Below, piece after piece: positions 60,873 to 64,000 of a DNA stretch of 64,000 nucleotides. A program made the translations under genes and the position numbers. Under the pieces are notes generated by a model. The model was not told the origin of the DNA, ran no database searches, and saw only the letters and a list, made by a program, of their open reading frames with translations. Position 1 is the first letter of the stretch; every line of letters starts with the position of its first letter. Source of the stretch: Pseudoruegeria sp. HB172150 (lineage in GTDB: Bacteria; Pseudomonadota; Alphaproteobacteria; Rhodobacterales; Rhodobacteraceae); NCBI RefSeq assembly GCF_013184805.1, contig NZ_JAATNG010000001.1, forward strand, positions 2,108,001 through 2,172,000, read 5' to 3'.

Positions 60873-60882
60873 TTTACGTAAA
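60873..60882. promoter_or_regulatory. TTTACGTAAA palindrome within an ACGT cluster
   Basis: A perfect 10-bp palindrome TTTACGTAAA (60873-60882) is followed by CGTAACGTCAA, giving three ACGT cores within 19 bp. It sits in the 119-bp gap between murI and the VPLPA-tail gene, upstream of the latter. A minus-strand TTGACG lies next to it. It may be an operator of the exported-protein gene. Confidence 0.3.
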
Positions 60883-60909
60883 CGTAACGTCAATTCACGC
60901 GTTGCGCGA

Positions 60910-61722
60910 TCAGGCTGGAACAAACCCAATCTTGCGGCGCAGGAACCGGGTCGCCTGGTTTGAGACCCGTGCCGGATCGCCGGTGGTCAGGAAGAGCGAC
61001 TCGCCACCCTCGCCCACCATTTCCGGTCGTCGTTTGAGGTAGTCGGCAAGGCTTGCGGCCACCAGTGCGGGCTGCGAATAGACATCCACCTGCGGGCCCA
61101 GTGCTTCGCGGAACACTTCTTCGACCAGCGGGTAATGGGTGCAACCCAGCACCGCCGCGTCGGGATCGGGCATCTTCCGCAGCAGTGCATCCACATGGCT
61201 GCGCACCAGTGCCTCGGCGAGGATCATGTCGCCTTCCTCGATGGCGTCGACCACGCCGCCGCAGCTTTGCGCCTCAACGTCTACGCCGATCGCGCGAAAG
61301 GCCAGTTCGCGTTGGAAGGCGCGGCTGCGCACGGTCGCTGGAGTCGCGAACAACGCCACATGCTTGACCTTCACCTCGCGCGGCGGGGAATTATCGCCCC
61401 ACTGCCGCTCAGTCAGCGCCTCGATCAGCGGGACGAAGACTCCCAGCACCCGCTTGTCTGACGGCACCCAGGATTCCTGCATCCGGCGCAGTGCCGCCGC
61501 CGATGCAGTGTTGCAGGCCAGAATCACGAGGTTGCAGCCTGTCTCGAACAGCCGCGCGCAGCCCTTTGTCGTCAATTCATAGATGTCATCGGGATCTCGT
61601 ACGCCGTACGGCGTGTTCACATTGTCCCCGTAATATACGAAGCCCACATCGGGCATGGCCCGCGTCACGGCGTCCAGAACGGTCAGCCCGCCCAGACCGC
61701 TATCGAAAATGCCGACGGCCAT
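60910..61722 (-). CDS. murI: Glutamate racemase
   Basis: 270-aa cofactor-independent racemase that provides D-glutamate for peptidoglycan. The start [19 protein letters not shown] at 61722 matches family MurI, with catalytic cysteines in [16 protein letters not shown] and [16 protein letters not shown], the two Cys acid/base residues. It is last in the acyltransferase-murI pair, with 4 bp between genes. Full length. Confidence 0.95.
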   Translation of the reverse strand: MAVGIFDSGLGGLTVLDAVTRAMPDVGFVYYGDNVNTPYGVRDPDDIYELTTKGCARLFETGCNLVILACNTASAAALRRMQESWVPSDKRVLGVFVPLIEALTERQWGDNSPPREVKVKHVALFATPATVRSRAFQRELAFRAIGVDVEAQSCGGVVDAIEEGDMILAEALVRSHVDALLRKMPDPDAAVLGCTHYPLVEEVFREALGPQVDVYSQPALVAASLADYLKRRPEMVGEGGESLFLTTGDPARVSNQATRFLRRKIGFVPA

Positions 61723-61726
61723 TGGA

Positions 61727-62605
61727 TTATGCCCTGTATTTCTCCTCGAACTCGAACCCGTAACCCACGGATTTGAGCGGTCGTGGAGACAGGGCATACG
61801 TCTGCGCGCGCAGAAAATCCATCATCGATTTCGGGTTGTCGCGGTGAAGCGCCAATTCTTCGCGCGGGATCGGTTCACCGACTGCGATCTTCACCGGTTC
61901 ATCCACGCGCATCCGGAACTCGTTGATCAGCAGCGCCATGCGAAGCGTATAGTGCAGGTGGCTGGCGATCTGGAACAGTCGGGAGTTGTGGCCATCGAAA
62001 TAGACCGGCACTACCGTAGCGTTTGATTTCGCAATCATCCGTGCGGTAAAGCTGCGCCAAAGCGGATCCATCGGCTGGGCGAAGGGCTTTGGTGCGGTGG
62101 CTACGGTTCCACCCGGGAAGACCCCGATAGCGCCGCCGTTGGCCAGGTAGTCGAGTGCTGTCTTGCGTGTCTCGACATTCTGGCGGATCGCTTCCTTCGT
62201 CTCGTCGAAGGAAATCGGCAGGATGATCCGGTTCAGCTCTTCTGCCTTGCGGAAAATTCGGTGTGCCAGGATGCGGAAATCGCCGCGCACGAGGCTAAGA
62301 ATGTGGCCCATCATCAGCCCGTCCAGAATACCGTAGGGATGGTTGGCGATCAGGATCAGCGGCCCGTCATGCGGTATGTTGCTGAGGCTGCCTGAAACGA
62401 CATCAAGGCTAAGACCGTAGCGCTCAACCATGACTTCCCAAAAGTCGCGCCCACCGGAGACCTCCATCTCGTAACCGTCGGCGCGCTTGATCAGTTTCAG
62501 TCGTCCTGTCGCGTTTTCCAGCAGCCGGATCACCGCGCGCCCGCTTTTGGACTGTGCTGAACTGGCGTAGCTTATATCCCTTGCGATATGGCGCTTCGTA
62601 GCCAT
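61727..62605 (-). CDS. Lysophospholipid acyltransferase-family protein
   Basis: 292-aa acyltransferase of the PlsC-like LPLAT superfamily. Catalytic motif I is NHPYGILDG, an H-x5-D form slightly longer than the usual H-x4-D. Block II is [17 protein letters not shown] and block III is [12 protein letters not shown]. There is no clear transmembrane helix, although residues 82-100 are hydrophobic. The start 62605 ([16 protein letters not shown]) was preferred because AAAGGGG lies eight bases upstream. It may acylate lyso-lipids, perhaps lyso-ornithine lipid made by the OlsB enzyme, but this is inference. Confidence 0.8.
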   Translation of the reverse strand: MATKRHIARDISYASSAQSKSGRAVIRLLENATGRLKLIKRADGYEMEVSGGRDFWEVMVERYGLSLDVVSGSLSNIPHDGPLILIANHPYGILDGLMMGHILSLVRGDFRILAHRIFRKAEELNRIILPISFDETKEAIRQNVETRKTALDYLANGGAIGVFPGGTVATAPKPFAQPMDPLWRSFTARMIAKSNATVVPVYFDGHNSRLFQIASHLHYTLRMALLINEFRMRVDEPVKIAVGEPIPREELALHRDNPKSMMDFLRAQTYALSPRPLKSVGYGFEFEEKYRA

Positions 62606-62707
62606 CCGCATTTCCCCTTTAGAAACACTGCTCAAAGTTTACCACGACTCTCATCCCGTGATGTCCATTGTGTAACGGAAACACTAAGGAAATGTGACGA
62701 ATACCAG

Positions 62708-64000
62708 CTATTCTGCCGCGCTGCGCAGCGAGGCATCGCCATGGCGGATCGCCGCCCAAAGCTCTTCCCTGCGTTTTGCCGCCTTCTCTTCATTCGCCGC
62801 CTTTACAGGACCGAAGCCCCTGATCTGCAGCGGCAGTTCTGCCAGAGCGACCGCGGCGTCAAGGGGAATTTCGGGCCCCTCTTTCAAGAGCGCGTCCATA
62901 TCCGCCTCGAACTGCCGGATCAGGGAGCGTTCCATGCGGCGCTCGGCGCTGTATCCGAATGGGTCCAATGGCGTGCCGCGGAGAAATTTCAACCGGGCGA
63001 GACCGGCGAGAACCCGCCGCATGCCCGGGCCGAATTCGCGTTTCCTGGGCCGTCCGTCCGGCCCTTTGCGCGCCATGATTGGCGGTGACATGTGGTAGGT
63101 CAGCCGCAGGTCACCGCCGAATGCCTCACGTGCTCTTTCCTCGCTGTCGAGCAGCAGTCGAGCGACCTCGTACTCGTCCTTGTAGGCCAACAGCTTGTAA
63201 TAGCCCTTCGCGACGGCCTCTTTCAGGCGAGGTGTTTCGAACCGTTCCAGAAAAGCCTTATACCGTTGAGCCAGAGCCCTCGATTGGTAAACTTCTAGGT
63301 TACCGGCACGGTAGGAAATCTTTTCTTCCAGAGATTTTGGCAGCTCCACGACACTCGGCTTTGCCAGACGCTCTGCTTCGACAGGATACAGCACCGCCCA
63401 GCGCCCGACTTCGAAAGCGCGCTTGTTCCTTTCCGGAGCTGCACCATTCATCTCGACCGCCCGCAGGATCGCTTCATGCGAGATCGGCACCAGTCCCCGC
63501 TGCCATGCCGCACCGAAGACGATCATGTTGGAATAGATCGTATCGCCAAGAACCGCGCCGGCTAGATCGCTGGCGTCGAACAAGACCAAGCCATCCCGCA
63601 ATTTCGCTTCAAGTGACAACTCCAACCTATCCGAAGGAATACGGAATTCGGTGTCGCGAGTGAACTGACCAGTGATGATCTCGTGGCTGTTGACCACAGC
63701 GCCGGTGCGCCCCGTCTGAGTCAAACCGAGCGTCTTTGCCCCGGCCGACACCACCAGGTCCCCGCCAATCAGTGCATCACATTCGCCCGTTGCCACGCGG
63801 ATCGCCGAGATATCCTCGGGCCGCTCCGCCAGGCGGCAATGGATATGAACTGCACCGCCCTTTTGCGCCAGTCCGGCCATCTCCATCATGCCGGCGCCCT
63901 TGCCATCCAAGAAAGCGGCCATGGCCATCACAGCGCCGATAGTCACGACACCGGTGCCGCCGACGCCGGTGATCACGACGTTATATGTGCCGTGTATCTG
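62708..64000 (-). CDS. Indolepyruvate ferredoxin oxidoreductase, C-terminal part
   Basis: About 430 residues of a longer protein whose 5' end lies beyond the right edge; the reading frame stays open through 64000, so no start is given. The visible part begins NVVITGVGGTGVVTIGAVMA, the TPP-independent gamma/beta-type subunit of 2-oxoacid:ferredoxin oxidoreductases, and LAGAVLGDTIYSNMIVFGAA. It ends with an extra domain of about 190 residues (YRAGNLEVYQSRALAQRYKA, then LPLQIRGFGPVKAANEEKAA) found in fused IorA-IorB enzymes of alphaproteobacteria. It oxidises aryl pyruvates to acyl-CoA in amino-acid breakdown. Confidence 0.92.
   Translation of the reverse strand, partial: QIHGTYNVVITGVGGTGVVTIGAVMAMAAFLDGKGAGMMEMAGLAQKGGAVHIHCRLAERPEDISAIRVATGECDALIGGDLVVSAGAKTLGLTQTGRTGAVVNSHEIITGQFTRDTEFRIPSDRLELSLEAKLRDGLVLFDASDLAGAVLGDTIYSNMIVFGAAWQRGLVPISHEAILRAVEMNGAAPERNKRAFEVGRWAVLYPVEAERLAKPSVVELPKSLEEKISYRAGNLEVYQSRALAQRYKAFLERFETPRLKEAVAKGYYKLLAYKDEYEVARLLLDSEERAREAFGGDLRLTYHMSPPIMARKGPDGRPRKREFGPGMRRVLAGLARLKFLRGTPLDPFGYSAERRMERSLIRQFEADMDALLKEGPEIPLDAAVALAELPLQIRGFGPVKAANEEKAAKRREELWAAIRHGDASLRSAAE

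Overview
The window is high-GC, densely packed chromosomal DNA of an alphaproteobacterium, almost certainly a member of the Rhodobacterales (Roseobacter/Rhodobacter group). The evidence is the gene content: the rpmF-plsX-fabH-ihfA-merR block, the argS-SPOR-nagZ-scpA-scpB block, ornithine-lipid synthase OlsB, a VPLPA-type sorting-tail protein, a long two-lobed dCTP deaminase, and a gene-transfer-agent type holin/endolysin cassette. The genus cannot be fixed from the sequence alone. Gene content, short gaps and many 1-8 nt overlaps indicate core chromosome, with no insertion sequence, CRISPR array, integrase or rRNA operon seen. Layout: 0-5 kb holds a polyamine-type ABC importer in potABCD order behind a LuxR-type regulator, followed by the edge of a putative serine hydrolase. 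5-10.7 kb is an oligopeptide ABC importer (oppA, oppB, oppC and a fused double ATPase). Both binding-protein genes are followed by a perfect GC-rich hairpin that probably sets binding-protein/transporter ratios. 11-17 kb has an ArsR regulator carrying the SqrR/BigR cysteine pair, a DUF475 membrane protein, the ABC-F protein Uup, OlsB, MsrB, a BamE-like lipoprotein and a DUF177 protein. 17-24.3 kb holds a degenerate EF-G paralogue on the minus strand, then rpmF-plsX-fabH-ihfA-merR, tRNA-Pro(GGG) and dcd. 24.3-36.1 kb has a membrane diguanylate cyclase with a cysteine-rich tail, the scpB-scpA-nagZ-SPOR-argS block, a small molybdopterin-fold periplasmic protein, dgt, an A-type Fe-S carrier, an HI0933-family flavoprotein and xthA. 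36.2-47.3 kb is one glycogen operon transcribed leftward, glgP-glgB-glgC-glgA-glgX-pgm, with a LacI-type palindrome on its probable promoter. 47.5-54.5 kb has xylB-xylA, an SDR dehydrogenase, a Rieske oxygenase translationally coupled to a small helical protein, a flavin reductase and a PaaG-like isomerase. 54.6-64 kb has cytochrome c maturation genes (ccmE, ccmF, ccmH), argC, a VPLPA-tail exported protein, murI, a lysophospholipid-type acyltransferase and the C-terminal part of indolepyruvate ferredoxin oxidoreductase. The most distinctive locus is at 57.1-58.5 kb. A three-gene overlapping lysis cassette (GH108 endolysin with an EF-hand/dockerin-like loop, a GTA-type holin, and a 69-residue one-TM protein with an amphipathic N-terminus) is inserted between ccmE and ccmF. 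It matches the separate lysis locus of the Rhodobacter capsulatus gene transfer agent, but adds a third, XhlA-like gene. Other points worth attention are the EF-G paralogue with a shortened switch I and altered G3/G4 motifs, the persulfide-sensor type ArsR protein, the operator on the glycogen promoter, and the small partner of the Rieske oxygenase.
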